The notes beneath the pieces were generated by a model. That model did not search any database, was not told where the DNA came from, and was given only the letters and a program-made list of their open reading frames with translations. The position numbers and the translations under genes are program-made. Below, one piece after another: positions 1 through 15,583 of a stretch of DNA of 64,000 bases. Every line of letters starts with the position of its first letter. Position 1 is the stretch's first letter. This stretch comes from Haematococcus lacustris (lineage: Eukaryota > Chlorophyta > Chlorophyceae > Chlamydomonadales > Haematococcaceae): assembly GCA_030144725.1 (NCBI GenBank), contig JASKMD010000008.1, positions 7,708,110 through 7,772,109 of the forward strand. Reading direction: 5' to 3'.

Positions 1-728
1 TTGCAGCTGCTCATTCGAATGCTGCTGCTTGTAATCTTGCTCCTGCCTCTCATCCGGCTCCTCGCCCTCGTGCAGCGACATCGTTGGGCTGTGGCCACTG
101 ACGGTTACCGCTCAATCCACACCAGAGTGCTCCACCGCAAAGATGGTGCTCCGCACCCACTGGCGCCAGTCTGACGCCCTGGGGCACATCGGCGCTTGCA
201 GCAAAGCGTCAATGGCTCAGTCACAAAAGGGATGCGCTACTGGGTGTTGCGCCGCTGAAAGTTGCGCGCTGTTGCACACAGAAGGGTCCCACCATTACGT
301 GCGCCAACAGACACCTGCACATGGGTAGGTTGCATTATGATAAAAGGGTACAGGTAAAGATGGGTTGTTTGGATCGAAGCCGTCAGTTAGGAGCAGCTGC
401 CAGCTGCCCAGCTGACTACGCAGCGCATATTCCAATACACAAAGCAGGTTTTGATGGCCGCAAGCCTAATTGTGTCAATAATAGTTTCCAGGGCTGCTTG
501 TGACATGCAACAGGTGCACGTTACCTTAATCACACTACTGCAACTACATCCACAATTCTGCCTGCTGTGGCAAGCTCGACCATGACCACCTGTGCCTGCT
601 GCATTTGAATTACTTGGTGCATGGGCCAGCCCGGGTGCAGTAGACGTTGATAAGGAACTGTCAGGGAGAAGATCAATACACAACGCGCGGGCTGATGCCC
701 CAACTTCAAACACATAGTTGAACCCGCG
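1..728. other. Intergenic, no gene recognised
   Basis: Only short unrelated frames are open here. The CHIP stop codon lies just downstream on the minus strand at 729-731, so part of this stretch should be the CHIP 3' UTR. I see no RNA gene or repeat in it. Confidence 0.4.
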
Positions 729-4912
<4,184 letters not shown>

Positions 4913-5543
4913 TCTTTCTGCAGGCCGCTCGGCGCCGCAGGGAGCCGTCGGAGGTGGCGCGGTCTGTTCAGCTTGCTCAGAGTCAGCATGCACACGCCCG
5001 CAACATCGAAAAGGACAGAAGAACGACGTGGTGACGTGCTGGTGTATCTCCGTGATGTATCGCCGTGGTGTATCACCGTTCCATCAGGTAATTGCACACA
5101 AATTTGTATTGCCTGCACTAATGCCACTTCCGTGCACACACACTACCGCCTACCGACCCAAAGACGGCCACAGTGTCGACTAGGCACGACATATAGGCAC
5201 TCATATACGCTCACACAACTACGCTCACATCTAGACTGTGCCTTTGTCGCCCCAGTCTATATGTCTGTAGCCCTCAGCCAGGCATCACAGGCTGCCAGGG
5301 CCGCCATCAGTTGGCACCACTTCCCGGTCACATGCCAATGATGCATCACAACTCTCGCATGACTAGCTGCCTGCGTGCACTGGAGGGGCGACCCTTCAAT
5401 CGTCTTGCCCAGCCCTTGCCCTGCTTGTCTATCACATGCCAACAGGGCTTGGACAGGGTGTCTGGTTGGCGGCAGTGAGACCGGCTGAGCCAGGTGAGTG
5501 TCCCACCTCCCACCAAGCCCCTGGCCGTGTCCTGGCAGCGTGA
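4913..5543. other. Intergenic between CHIP start and fibrillin stop
   Basis: Both flanking genes are on the minus strand, so this should hold the CHIP promoter/5' UTR and the fibrillin 3' UTR. No coding exon recognised. Confidence 0.4.
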
Positions 5544-7301
5544 CTATGCCGCCGCGCTTGTTCTTTCCTTCACGCGCACAGCCAGGAAGATGGAGCCCTT
5601 GTCGCCCCGAGCCACCCGCCACTCCTCATCCAGGTAGGTGGTGTCCAGCCAGCCTGCAGGGAGAGAAGGGCAGCCAGACACAGCAGCTGGGGTGGCAGAA
5701 GGTAAGAGTGAGAGAAGGTGAGACACAGGAGAGGGTGAAAGGGAGAGAAGGTGAGGCGCAAGAGAGGGTGAAAGTGAGAGAAGGTGAGGCACAGCAGAGG
5801 ATGAGTGAGAGATGGTGAGGCACAGGAGGGGGTGAGAGTGAGAGGAGGTGAACAAACAGAAGAGGGTGAGAACAAGAGAATGTGAGACACAGGAGGGGGT
5901 AGAGTGAGAGAATGTGAGACACAGGAGGGGGTAGAGTGAGAGGAGGTGGACAAACAGGAGAGGGTGAGAGTGGGAGAAGGTGAGACACAGAAAAGGATGG
6001 GAGCAGGGTAGCCGCTCTGGACGCGGTGCCCAGCGATGGCCTGCTCACTGGGACTGCCCTTTTGGGCATGGAGCCCGCACATACTGCTGGAAGCAGGGTA
6101 GGGACCGATGGTATGAGCTGTGCTCTGCAGACCTGGTCCAAGGAGGCCAGTCAGTGGTTTGGGACAGGCCCACAGCGTTGGTGGTGGTAGCTGCCAGAGG
6201 TCAGCAGCAGGCCCAGCACCACACACCTCGACAGCCTCCAGCAGCATTGAGACCGGCCAGGCCCACACCTGGCTCCCTGTTCAGCTGTGTGGACCCACCT
6301 CTGGGCCGCACCCAGGTCAGGGGCACCGTCCAGCTCCAGCTGCCCAGCTTCAGCTCAAAGCTGGTGAACTCCACACCAAGCCGTGCCAAGGCCTTGCCCT
6401 GTGGTTAGGCCAGGCCATGCCAGGCCCTTCAGGTCCTCCACCCCCATGCCCATGTCTGCTACGATTTTCCTTAGTACAGGTCAGCAACGCTACGTACAAG
6501 CTTACCGAGTGCTTACAGCGCCGGAGCCAAAAGTGCAACCGATGTGGAGTTTGTGCTCATCAAGGGTGCGACCGAGGATGCTTCAATTTGATTGTACCGG
6601 AGTTAGATTTCCCACAGTCGAAGATGTTGATCCATGTTGAAAGAGTTATGTTTGGCTGCATAGGCTACCGTGGAACACTGCTGGGGTGCACCACAACAGC
6701 TGCTGAACCCAAACCCAACCGTAACCTGTAGGGTCATGCAAGCTGAGCAGGAGGCGCTCATGGGCAGCATGAGGGGTGAGCCCGTACTGGACCCCCTCTT
6801 TAGGGAAGCACCACAGCCTGGCCAAAGCTACCCGCGCCTTCCAACCTAGCAGCCCCCTGCAGCTACTCATCCTCTCCTCCCCGCCCTCGGCCCTAACCTG
6901 CAGAGCTGCCTCTCCCGCCTGTCGTTGTGCCGTGCCCCGGATGTTGAGTGAGCCACGCAGGCGACCCAGCGCCACAAAGTCCGTGATGTTCTGCGCCGTG
7001 CCAGCTGCCAGGTCCAGGTGCTGCAGGTTGGCTGCGGTGCGCACCACCCCGCGGTTGAGCGGCTGCAGGGCGGCCAGGAAGGGGCCCTCTAGGGTGACGG
7101 ACCTGTCCCGGGCTCGTGCCACAGGGTCCAGGGGCCCTGGGTCAGCAGGACAGGGCAGCGCCGGCATGGCAGTAGCTACAGGGCCGGATGGGTTGTACGG
7201 GCTGCTGGGGGCTGCGTGATGGCCTGCCTGGCCTGAGCGCCAAAGGCTAGGACTACCCCGAGCTGGGCTACACGCGACTGCAAAACTGCACACCCAAGGC
7301 T

Positions 7302-7333
<32 letters not shown>

Positions 7334-8460
7334 GGAACAGCAGCAGCAGCAGCAGGAACAGCAGGAACAGCAGGAGAAGCAGCAATAGCAGGGAGAGCAG
7401 CTGGGGAGTGCTGTCACGAGGGTCAGGGAATAGTGTAGGTGGCAGACGCCCATGCCATGTGTGGTGGGGATTGCACTCCACACAGACAAAACACCACCCT
7501 CAGTGAGGGTCCTATCCTTCTGAGCTGCTTTTATATTTGCTGCCCGCAGGGCTGATGAGGGAGGTGCGATGTTTGCCAATCAAGCGTTCAGAAGTGCCTA
7601 CGCCGTCCCTTGCACAGGCGACATAGCTGATTTAACTTGGAACAAGATGTTGCCTGTGGGTAATCTCACTCAACTTCAATACAACTGTAACGTCCTCGCT
7701 CGCACCCTTGATGACCACAACCCCCACACCAGTGGCATGTTCTCTCCAAATACCACTGGGCACCCCATCAAAACGAACAGCTTAATGCTTGAGAGGCTCA
7801 CAGCTTAGGCTCACAGCAGGCCAACAGCAGAGCCTGCCTGATCACTGCCCGCACTCCCACCTTGATAGAGCAGGGCCCACCACCCCGAGACCTGGTCAAT
7901 GCCTGCTGCATCCGCGGCGTTTAAGGCTTCAAGCTGCGTCAGCTTGCCCAGGATGGCAGCATGCTGCAGTGGTGTTGCTGTCTTCCCGCGTTCAGTTCCA
8001 GCGATGGCTGACCGGATGTCCGACTGTACACGGTGGCAGTGCAGCAGTACCAAGTGGCCGCAAGCATGTCAGTGGCAGCAAGGTGCCAGTCGTGAGGGCA
8101 GCAGTGGTGGGCCTGGAACAGCAGCCTGTTGTGCTTCAGCTCACCCTTGTTAGCCGCTACTGGCTGGCTGGTTGCTACAACCTGGCCGGGTTACTGCTGC
8201 TCCTGCCTGCTGCTGCCTGTATGAGTTATGTTTGTCTGGTTGCTACAACAGGGTCAAGAGGCAGGCGGTGTAAGTGGCAGGCGGCATGGCGGGGCTGTCA
8301 TTTCCCTGGGTTTACCTTGAGGCTTTTCACACAGATGGAAGCGTCTGAGGGCGTAGCTTGCTGCGTCTGAGCGCGGCAAGCGCGGCTTCGGAGATGCGAG
8401 GTGCCGGGCCCAGATGCGAGGTGGCTCGACTTGCATAGTGCCCGACCGCGGCAGCGGAGC
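5544..8460 (-). CDS. Plastid lipid-associated protein / fibrillin (PAP family)
   Basis: Fibrillins are plastid lipocalin-like proteins of plastoglobules and thylakoids. Exons by motif and splice sites: 7861-8023 (SDIRSAIAGTERG..., then GWWALLYQ, the family's W-LLYQ block), 6898-7136 (GPLDP..., EGPFLAALQPLNRGVVR, LDLAAGTAQNITDFVALG), 6299-6398 (GVEFTSFELKLGSW) and 5544-5653 (GWLDTTYLDEEWRVARGDKG, the family's C-terminal TTYLDE-RGDKG block, ending TAG). Phases agree across all four exons. The 5' exon is uncertain: a Ser/Ala/Thr-rich frame with donor GTAAAC ends at 8316 and fits the phase, and would give the transit peptide; its ATG is not fixed, so the right edge is approximate. One intron contains a Fanzor 3' tail remnant, another a GA-rich minisatellite. 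Confidence 0.82.
5690..5995. repeat. GA-rich minisatellite in fibrillin intron
   Basis: Imperfect repeats of about 20-40 bp built from GAGAGAAGGTGAG and GACACAGGAG blocks, inside the intron between exons 5544-5653 and 6299-6398. Confidence 0.8.
6471..6545 (-). pseudogene. Fragment matching the RibA exon 1 / intron 1 junction
   Basis: On the minus strand this segment resembles plus-strand 53566-53640 over about 75 bp, including the exon end (CTCCGG...TAAGCACTCG), the donor GTAAGC and about 40 bp of intron (GTTGCTGACCTGTACT versus CTTTGCTGACCTGTACT). Because intron sequence is included, it is a DNA-level copy, not a retrocopy. It sits in a fibrillin intron. Confidence 0.6.
7300..7392. repeat. 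CAG/GAA-rich triplet run
   Basis: Interrupted AGCAGC and CAGGAA repeats in the large fibrillin intron; Leu- and Cys-rich reverse-strand frames here are artefacts. Confidence 0.85.
7413..7500 (+). mobile_element. Solo Fanzor 3' tail remnant
   Basis: Matches the noncoding 3' tail of the Fanzor copies: GGGTCAGGGAATAGTGTAGG followed by a GGCAGACGCCCATG block and ACACAGACAAAACAC, as at 2865-2970 and, reversed, 55830-55930. No Fanzor coding sequence precedes it. Orientation is opposite to the fibrillin gene whose intron holds it. Confidence 0.6.
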
Positions 8461-9747
8461 ATGGGCTGGGCACTCGTTTCCCTTTGCCTTGGAGCGTCGA
8501 ATGAAGAAGAGGATTCAACTGACGATCCTGACTCAATCTTTGGTTAGTAGTTGGCCCCGTGGCAGCAAGCCCAGATGACAAGCTGCTGTACACCCTGCTC
8601 ACCCTACGACAGCAGCAACTTGTGGGCAGTGGGTGACGAGGGCGACACTGCCATCAGGGACCACCTAAAGGATTACATCCACAACCGGGTGGCCGAGGGG
8701 TGGAGGCTTAGGAGGTGCGGCATCCCCTGGATCTTGATGACTTGCCGCGCAAAGTCATGCACAGGATGATCCTAGGGGAGCCAGGGGGTCGCATGGAGGA
8801 TGTGGTGCGCGGCGCCCCTCGGACATGGAGGTCGAGGTAATGAAGCAGCGGGCCATTCTGGGGCTTGCATAGGGCTGTATGGCGGTCTCCACCTGGCTAG
8901 CACGGGCGCCCCTGCTGCTGCCATGCGGGGTCGGCAGAGCATGGGCAGCAGTGGCAGGGTGAGTCGGAGTCAGCTAATGAGGCATGCAAAAGAGGTCCAA
9001 GGGCCCACCCCCAGCTCCACAGCCTGACCCCCCCTGGGGCAGCTCCAGTGCCGCCACATCATAATATACACCAGAAGGACAAGACTGTGCTCCAGTCTTG
9101 CTGCACATCGCCGACAGGTAGATCACAGCTGCGCAGAGTAGGAAGAGGAATGTAGAGAAGGTCGCCCGGCACCCGGTAATGCAGCAGCGGTGGCAGGAGC
9201 CGGCCCGGGTGCAGCGGCATAAAAGGCGGTGTTCACCAACATCTCAGACCTGATCATGACCTCGTAACCTCTTGATCATATACCGGAGTAGTTTTCCATG
9301 CGCATGGGATAGTCATGCTCAATGCCGCCGCCCACCGCGTCACGCGGTGTGGCTTCTGCCTGCGCCGAACAATAGCGATGCAAGGCTGTCACATCTACCC
9401 CAGCAGACACCTCGTGAGCGAGGGTTGTCTTGCTGGGGGTTGTTTCCTTACCCCATCGCACTTGTCTCGGCCCGCTGCACCGACTCCAGCTCTTGCACTG
9501 CACACGCACCGCGGTCACCGTCGTGCACAGCATACTAGCCGAGCTATTGCAAACCCGCAGTCACCTCCCTTGGAGCATGCTGCATCTGAAACAGCAAAGG
9601 CAGGTGGGACCTATAGCAGTGCGCTCACTTGGCAGCCCCAGCCTCAGCCTCAGCCCTAGCCCTAGCCCTAGCCCTAGCCCCAGCCCCAGCCCCAGCCCTA
9701 GCCCCAGCCCTAGCCCCAGCCCCAGCTTGTCATGCCCTGCTCTACAG
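8461..9747. other. Region between fibrillin and S1 gene; unassigned exon-like frames
   Basis: Around 8570-8830 plus-strand frames look exon-like (for example DEGDTAIRDHLKDYIHNRVA and LDLDDLPRKVMHRMILGEP) but I could not place them in a family or chain them. The 5' exons of the S1-domain gene should also lie here. The last 80 bases are a hexamer repeat. Confidence 0.3.
9648..9726. repeat. (AGCCCT/AGCCCC)n hexamer microsatellite
   Basis: About 13 copies with T/C alternation at one position, immediately upstream of the first recognised S1 exon. Not the algal telomere repeat TTTTAGGG. Confidence 0.9.
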
Positions 9748-10289
9748 ACCTGGTCAAAGCTCATACATCCCAGCTATCATCCATTGAGGCAGGCGACATC
9801 GTGGTGGGCCGGGTGATCAAAAGCAATTCATTGGGCGCCCGTGTCTGGTTGGAGCAGCACAGCATGGCAGGGTGGGTGGCTTTGCCAGTGTGAGGAGCAG
9901 TGTGATAGGCTACGTGAGGGGCAGTGTAAGCGACAGTGTGAGGGGCAGTGTGAGAGAAGCTGGGCACGTGATAGCTGGCATCCCGCTAATAAGGGGTTCT
10001 CAGCCACACAGTACCATGCCGCCCTGCACAGCCCTTGCCTGCCCAGCCTATGCAGAAGCTCCTGCAGCGGCTCCTGCATCCCTGCCATTGCTGGCCTCAC
10101 CTAGGGGTTGGTGCTCCTGCTGTTGCCGCTATGCAGCAATGAGGGCTGAGTCCCCTGCCTGGTGTTGCAGGTTCATGCCAGCTTCTTTTGCCCCTGTGCA
10201 CCTGCCCATGCCGCCCAGCAAGTCAAAGCCCAGAGGCCCTTACCAAAGCATGCAAGACAGGCAGCACTTTGACCAGTGGGGGCCCTCCA

Positions 10290-10337
<48 letters not shown>

Positions 10338-13300
10338 GGGGGAAGGAGCAGCAGGGACCCCAGGGAGGGGAGCGGTGGGAGCAGCAGCAAGAGGGGCGGC
10401 AGGAGGGGCGTTCAGAAAAGGCGCAAGAGACGCGTGCGTTGCTGGCTGAGGGTCACGTCAGGCCTTTCAAGGTCAGGCAAGCAAGCTGCAACCAGGGCGG
10501 GTGACCAGGGCTGTGCAGCAGCTGCCTGCGCCTAGCTGCAGCACGCTGCCCCCACGCTGCCAGCGCCTAGCTGCAAGGCAATGCAGGAGCTGAGCTCCTA
10601 AGGACCTAAGCACTACACTGCACTGCACACTATGCTGCGCATAGGATATCATCAAACTGCATCATCACCACATCAAGCTGGGCTCATCTCTGCACTGCGG
10701 CTGCATCATCACTATGCTACGCTGGGCTAGCTTGCCTGCGTGACCTTCATGATGAAGCATCACACGGGGCCTTGCTAACAATAATACAAGATTTTGGTTT
10801 GAACTTCAACGTTATCACACGGCCCCTACCCAGCTGCGGCTGCGGCTGCCCCTGCAGGTGTTAGAGATGCCTGATGACGGGCGCGGGCCGCTGCTGTCTG
10901 CAATGGACGTTGACCTGGACGTGCTGATGCTGCGCATGGAGCAGGTCAAGGAGGTGGCAGACCAGGTGGGCCTGGCCCTAGCCTGCCTGCCCTGACCCGC
11001 CTGCAGCATGACAGCTCAGCCTGGACCTACTGGCTGGACCACACGCCCACCTTGACTGCTCTCCTGCTTGCCTAACTCCCCCACCTCCACTGCTCTGCTG
11101 CTGTGATGATGGCCAGTGCGGGTGCGACTGCCGCAGTGGCTTCCTCTGCTGCCGGGAGTGGCGTTGCCGCCAGGGTTGCTGCCAGCATTGCTGCCAGCGT
11201 TGCTGCGCGCGTTGCTTCTGTTGTTGGCACCACCAGTGCTGTGCTGAGCTGGGTTGGCTGCTGCGGTCCAGGAGCTGCTCACCTTCCCCATGACTGTGGT
11301 GGCGGTTAATGGCGGCGGCTTGACCTGCCTGCTGCTGGGAGTGATGGGGCGCGCCTTCATGCCCTGGAGCCTGCTCAACATCAGGCGCTGGGGCGCAGTG
11401 TCGGCAGGCTGGGACGAGTGGGTGCGTGCCGGGGACTGGGGACTGGACAGCCTGGGGCAGGTGGGCAGGTGATAGGTGGACAGGTGGGCAGGTGTAGCTG
11501 GAGAAGGCAGGTACGATGTGGAGGTGTGAGAGATGCCCAGGTTAGTGTGACAATGAGCAGAGCCTGACCGACTGGAACGCCAGACATGGAGATGAGTGCA
11601 GTGAGAGGTGAGGGGTGAGGGAGGTAAAGCTGGGGAGGTGGCTGGGATTGGGGATGAGGGAGAGGGGGGCTGCCTGTGGGCCAGCCCTGGCCCGGACCCC
11701 CTGATGCCAGCTAGTGGCCCAGCAGGGCTGAGCATGGTAGGGCTGCCCAGTCCCTCAGCTACCTGCTGTTGAGTGCTGGCTATTTTTAGCAGCCCAGCAT
11801 TGCCTGGCTGGTTGCCATGCTCAAGGACCTGCACATGGTGCGCCTACAAGGGGACAACAACTCCCTCAACGCTAACGCCATGAAGAGCAGCAACAGCATC
11901 GACGAGTACTACAGTGTACCGGCACCCCTGTCCGTGGTGACCCTGGCCTTGCATCCCGCCTGGCAGCACGCAGCCGGGCCTGGTGTGCTGACCGCAGTCT
12001 GGGCAGGAGCTGGTGGGCAGGACGCTGGAGGCGGCGATAGTCGAGGTGGATCCCAGCACACGCAGAGTGAGGGGGAGGTGGGGGCGGGGGGCCATGCTCA
12101 GCCTGTTGCATCACGATGAGTGTGGTGCCAGGGGCTGCAGGATGGGTTGACAGGGTGCAACACGCACGCCTCCTGCACAGACTGCGCAGACCAAGTCCAG
12201 GGCCAGGGGTCAGGTGGCAGGGGCCAGGGGCCAGGTGGCAGATGGGCAGGTGCGGTCCCGGTGCTTGGTTGTAGCTGCTGGCCAGGCAGGGTGGCGGTGT
12301 ATTCTCTTGCAGGTGGTGGTCAGCCAGCGCGCTGCTGCGGAGATGAATTCCAGGCGTGTGCTGCAGCTGGGCAACGTGCTGTCAGGCAGCGTGCAAACAG
12401 TGAGTGAGGACCTGGCCCGGCTACACCTGTCACGCCCGCCTGAAGTTGTCACACCTGGGTGTGTGACTCCTGTTCAGGATGCTGTGTGGTGTATGAGTCA
12501 CACCCATCATCTGGGTGTAGTGTGGCCAGAGTGACGTGGCCGTTCCCTGTATATCAACAAGCGTGTCTTTGCTGATTTCCCAATCTCTGTGCTGCTACCG
12601 CCAGGGCCTGCAGCCGCCGCCCCTGCTGCTGCTGCTGCTGGCACCGCTGCTACCGCCGCCACCACAGCTGCTAGTGCTGGGGTGTGGGGATGTACTCCTG
12701 CCAGGTTGTGCCTCTGCCCCGGTGCTGCTGCTGGCGTGGTTCTGGCTGCGCAGATTGAGAGCTGGGGCGTGTTTGTGCAGCTTGATGCGCTGCCCAAGAT
12801 TAAGGCGCTGCTGCGCCCACGCGACATCAGCCAGGCCCGCCAGCTGCCCCTGTGCGAGGTGAGCTGCAGGGGGCTGAACGGGCAGGCCTGGCCTGGTCTT
12901 GTCTGGTCTGGTCTGGCATGCCTGCCTGGCCAGGTGTGGCCTGCCTGGCCTGCCTGCCTGGCCTGGTGCCAGCAGCGCTTGGGGGGCGATGGGTAGACAA
13001 CAGCAAGGGTGTGGGCAGCGGCTGGGGAAGGTAGTCGAGACCATGTTCAGGGGGCAGGGTCGGGGGCAAAGTCTGGTGCGGGAGCGATGATGATAGCACT
13101 TTCATGGTGGCATCTGCACTGCAGCAGCAGGTGTGGCAGAAGGCGCCAAGGTCAGGGGCAGAGGAGGGCATGGGGTGAGATTGGGAGCAGATCCAGGTGC
13201 AGGGCTAGGGCAGATGCAGGCTGGCTGAAGCTAGCCTGGGAAGCTCAAGCTCATGTGCGAGGGAGGCAGCAACCGACGCCGCTGCTGCAGCCGCCGTGGC

Positions 13301-13828
13301 TACTGTACCGCCTGTACTGCCTGCTGCTGTACACGCTGTACTGCCTGCTGCTCCGCTGTGCATGTGAGCAGGAGGTGTTTGCGCCAGGAGACAGGGTGGT
13401 GGGCCTGCTGTGTTCCAAGGAAGAACGGGATGGGAAACTGCTGCTGGGCCTCAGCACTCGAGAGCTGGAACAGCAGGTGCACCTCCCCTCCCCCTCCTAC
13501 CCCATACCTCCCCGCACCCCGCCCCTCCACCTCGCTCCACACCCTCATCTGGACTTCACCACCTCCCACCCACCACCCTCCCACCCCCGTCCTATGCACT
13601 GCTCCTGTTGCCTCGCCCACCACCTCACCACACCCCTCACCGCACACCCCTGAACAGCCATCAGGGTGGGAGCAAGCCAGCGCCCCATCCAGCAAGCCAA
13701 GTGCCTAGCGTCCCAAGAGGCTGCATCAGGCTGTGTTGCTGGGGTGTGTGCAGGTAGGAGACATGCTGGCGGGCAGTGCAGCGCGCCAGCGATGTTATGA
13801 CTCCGTGCAGGCCTGGGTGGTGAAGTGA
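9748..13828 (+). CDS. Three-S1-domain protein, plastid ribosomal protein S1-like
   Basis: S1/OB-fold RNA-binding domains; three of them in this order match plastid ribosomal protein S1, which binds mRNA at the 30S subunit. Exons: 9748 to about 9892 (S1-1, AGDIVVGRVIKSNSLGARVW), 10858-10965 (acidic/helical linker), 11272-11460 (S1-2, MTVVAVNGGGLTCLLLGVMG, RAFMPWSLL), 12007-12066 (ELVGRTLEAAIVEVDPSTRR), 12313-12399 (VVVSQRAAAEMNSRR, LQLGNVLSGSVQT), 12754-12858 (S1-3, IESWGVFVQLDALPKIKALL), 13372-13476 (EVFAPGDRVVGLL, LLLGLSTRELEQQ) and 13754-13828 (VGDMLAGSAARQ..., TGA). From 10858 on all listed junctions are phase 0 with GT-AG borders. The start and transit peptide are upstream and not identified. 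Divergent from canonical S1, so an S1-like plastid RNA-binding factor is possible. Confidence 0.78.
10290..10336. repeat. (CAG)n microsatellite
   Basis: About 15 CAG triplets in the first large intron of the S1-domain gene; could encode polyGln only if that stretch were exonic, which I do not support. Confidence 0.9.
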
Positions 13829-14502
13829 GGTGTGGTGGCGCTGGCAGGCGGCAAGCGGGTCTTGCTTGCAGCACAGCGGCAGAGCCGTGCCCGGCTGGGT
13901 GGAAGGTGGCTACACCTGGGGTGCACTGGGTCAGGGTGAGGCCCGCTCCTGCCTCCCCGCCCGATTCTGCCTCCCCGCTCGATTCCTGGGTCAGCTGTTC
14001 GAACATGATCAGCAGATTCCTTGTCCTGGGTCAGCTGTTCGAACATGATCAGCAGTGGATGCCGCCGGGAGTCAATAGGCTACACAGAGAAACTGGCAGG
14101 CTGGAACGGCTGGAGTGGTGGCAGCAGCGTTTGCCCAAGGGCTGGTCCCCCTAACTGGGTTGAGGTGTGGGTGTGGGCTCCAGCCTCCACTGCCACCCAC
14201 AGTCCAGACCAGCCCAGTAGGGTGAGAATGAGGGGTAGCAAATGGGGATGTAGGAGAACACATTCATCTGCCGTGCACAACCCTGGCTACCCTTATCAAG
14301 CTTATGCGGGAAGCAGTGCATCATCTCAGGTGTGCGGGCAACTGCTTTCATTGGGCCCTGTCAGACATGTGTGCAGTCTACAGCCCTTGATGGCTGCCTG
14401 AAATTGTACACGAGGGCTATTGGATAATGCTCCCAGGGCCGCCTGGTGCAGGGCTGCACTGCACATCCTGCACGGCTGAAACGATGCTGCTGTCCTCTGG
14501 GC
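13829..14502. other. Spacer between S1 gene and tandem array
   Basis: Contains a 31-bp direct repeat (13985-14015 and 14025-14055) encoding LGQLFEHDQQ twice in one frame. Otherwise nothing recognised. Confidence 0.5.
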
Positions 14503-14660
14503 GTGAGGGGCTGGGAGGAGCTCCACAGTGAAGTGTTTTGTCGGGCTCAAATGGAGGCCCTCGTGAAGAACGAGGGGGGTGCACTGCACGCCGAAACCAA
14601 CAAGCCAAGCTCTGCAACCTCACAAGCTGGTTTAGGCTGGACGCATATCTCGGCTTGGGT
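14503..14660 (+). other. Conserved exon-like frame at unit start (frameshifted here)
   Basis: Every unit begins with an open frame (GWEELHSEVFCRAQMEALVK... ending FRLDAYLGLGN then TAA). In unit 1 one base is missing near 14593 relative to units 2-5, breaking the frame. I recognise no family. It may be the last exon of a gene truncated by the duplication; equivalents start at 27658, 32929, 40460 and 44895. Confidence 0.35.
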
Positions 14661-15583
14661 AACTAAAACCTGCGAGACCGAGCACCTCGAATACATTGGC
14701 TTGAGCAGAAACTGCTGCACAGTAGTGAGGCTCGATTTCTTTTCGTTTGGTTCAGGAGCACATCTGTTGCGTTACCTGAAGTGCTAGAGAACCAGCCTTA
14801 AGAGCAACATGTCACACTGAAACCCTAGTCAGACATGTCACCATTCACAAGTCCATAGCCACTACTCATAGAAGACTGCTGGGCTGGATGAGTAACATGT
14901 TTCATATGTGAATGTCGTCTATTACAAACTGTCTACCGGTCTGCAAAGGTTAGTAGGGATTTCATAAACACTGGGTCTGCACGGTGGCTTTGGTGGCTGC
15001 CGACCTCCACTTGCGACACAGCAGGCATGACAGGCTTGCGCAGTTTACAATGTTGCCATGCCATGATGATTTGTCATAGGGACAGGATGAAGCACTCTCT
15101 ACTCGTCCTCTATAAAGAATAAATGAAGACCATCAATATGTATCACTCATGTCTAGCACTGAAGCACAGTTGCCCACCTCCTGCCCTCTCACAAATGTTG
15201 TCACAGCGACGACACCCACACGCAAGGCTGGCAGACAAGCACCCTAGACACCCAACCGCCCAGGTATAGTTTGGCACATGTCACACCTAATAGACAGTAA
15301 TTGTCACATGTCTGCTGGCTTGCAAGCCACAGGCGCGGCACAGGCACCTGCAAATCCTTGCCCCACCAGCTGTCTACATGCACAGTCGTAGCCCACTTTA
15401 TGGGTGCGCTGGTCGTCAACCAAGCTGTAATCACAAGGGATGAGTCATTCCCGTACACCGCGTCATCCTGCCTGATCATGCACTTGCTGCACACTATCGC
15501 ACACTTACACACCTGTATGTACACCTGTAGATACACTAATAGTTGGAGGCAAGAGGAAGGGAGGGAGAAAGTGTCAGCTGCAG

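Noticed and set aside
9648..9726. Telomere-like CCCTAG repeats
   Set aside because: Hexamer with C/T alternation, not the TTTTAGGG or TTTAGGG telomere repeat, and short.
11817..12119. Extra S1-gene exon (VAMLKDLHMVRLQG frame)
   Set aside because: The flanking S1 exons join in phase without it and the S1-2 fold is continuous across the skip.
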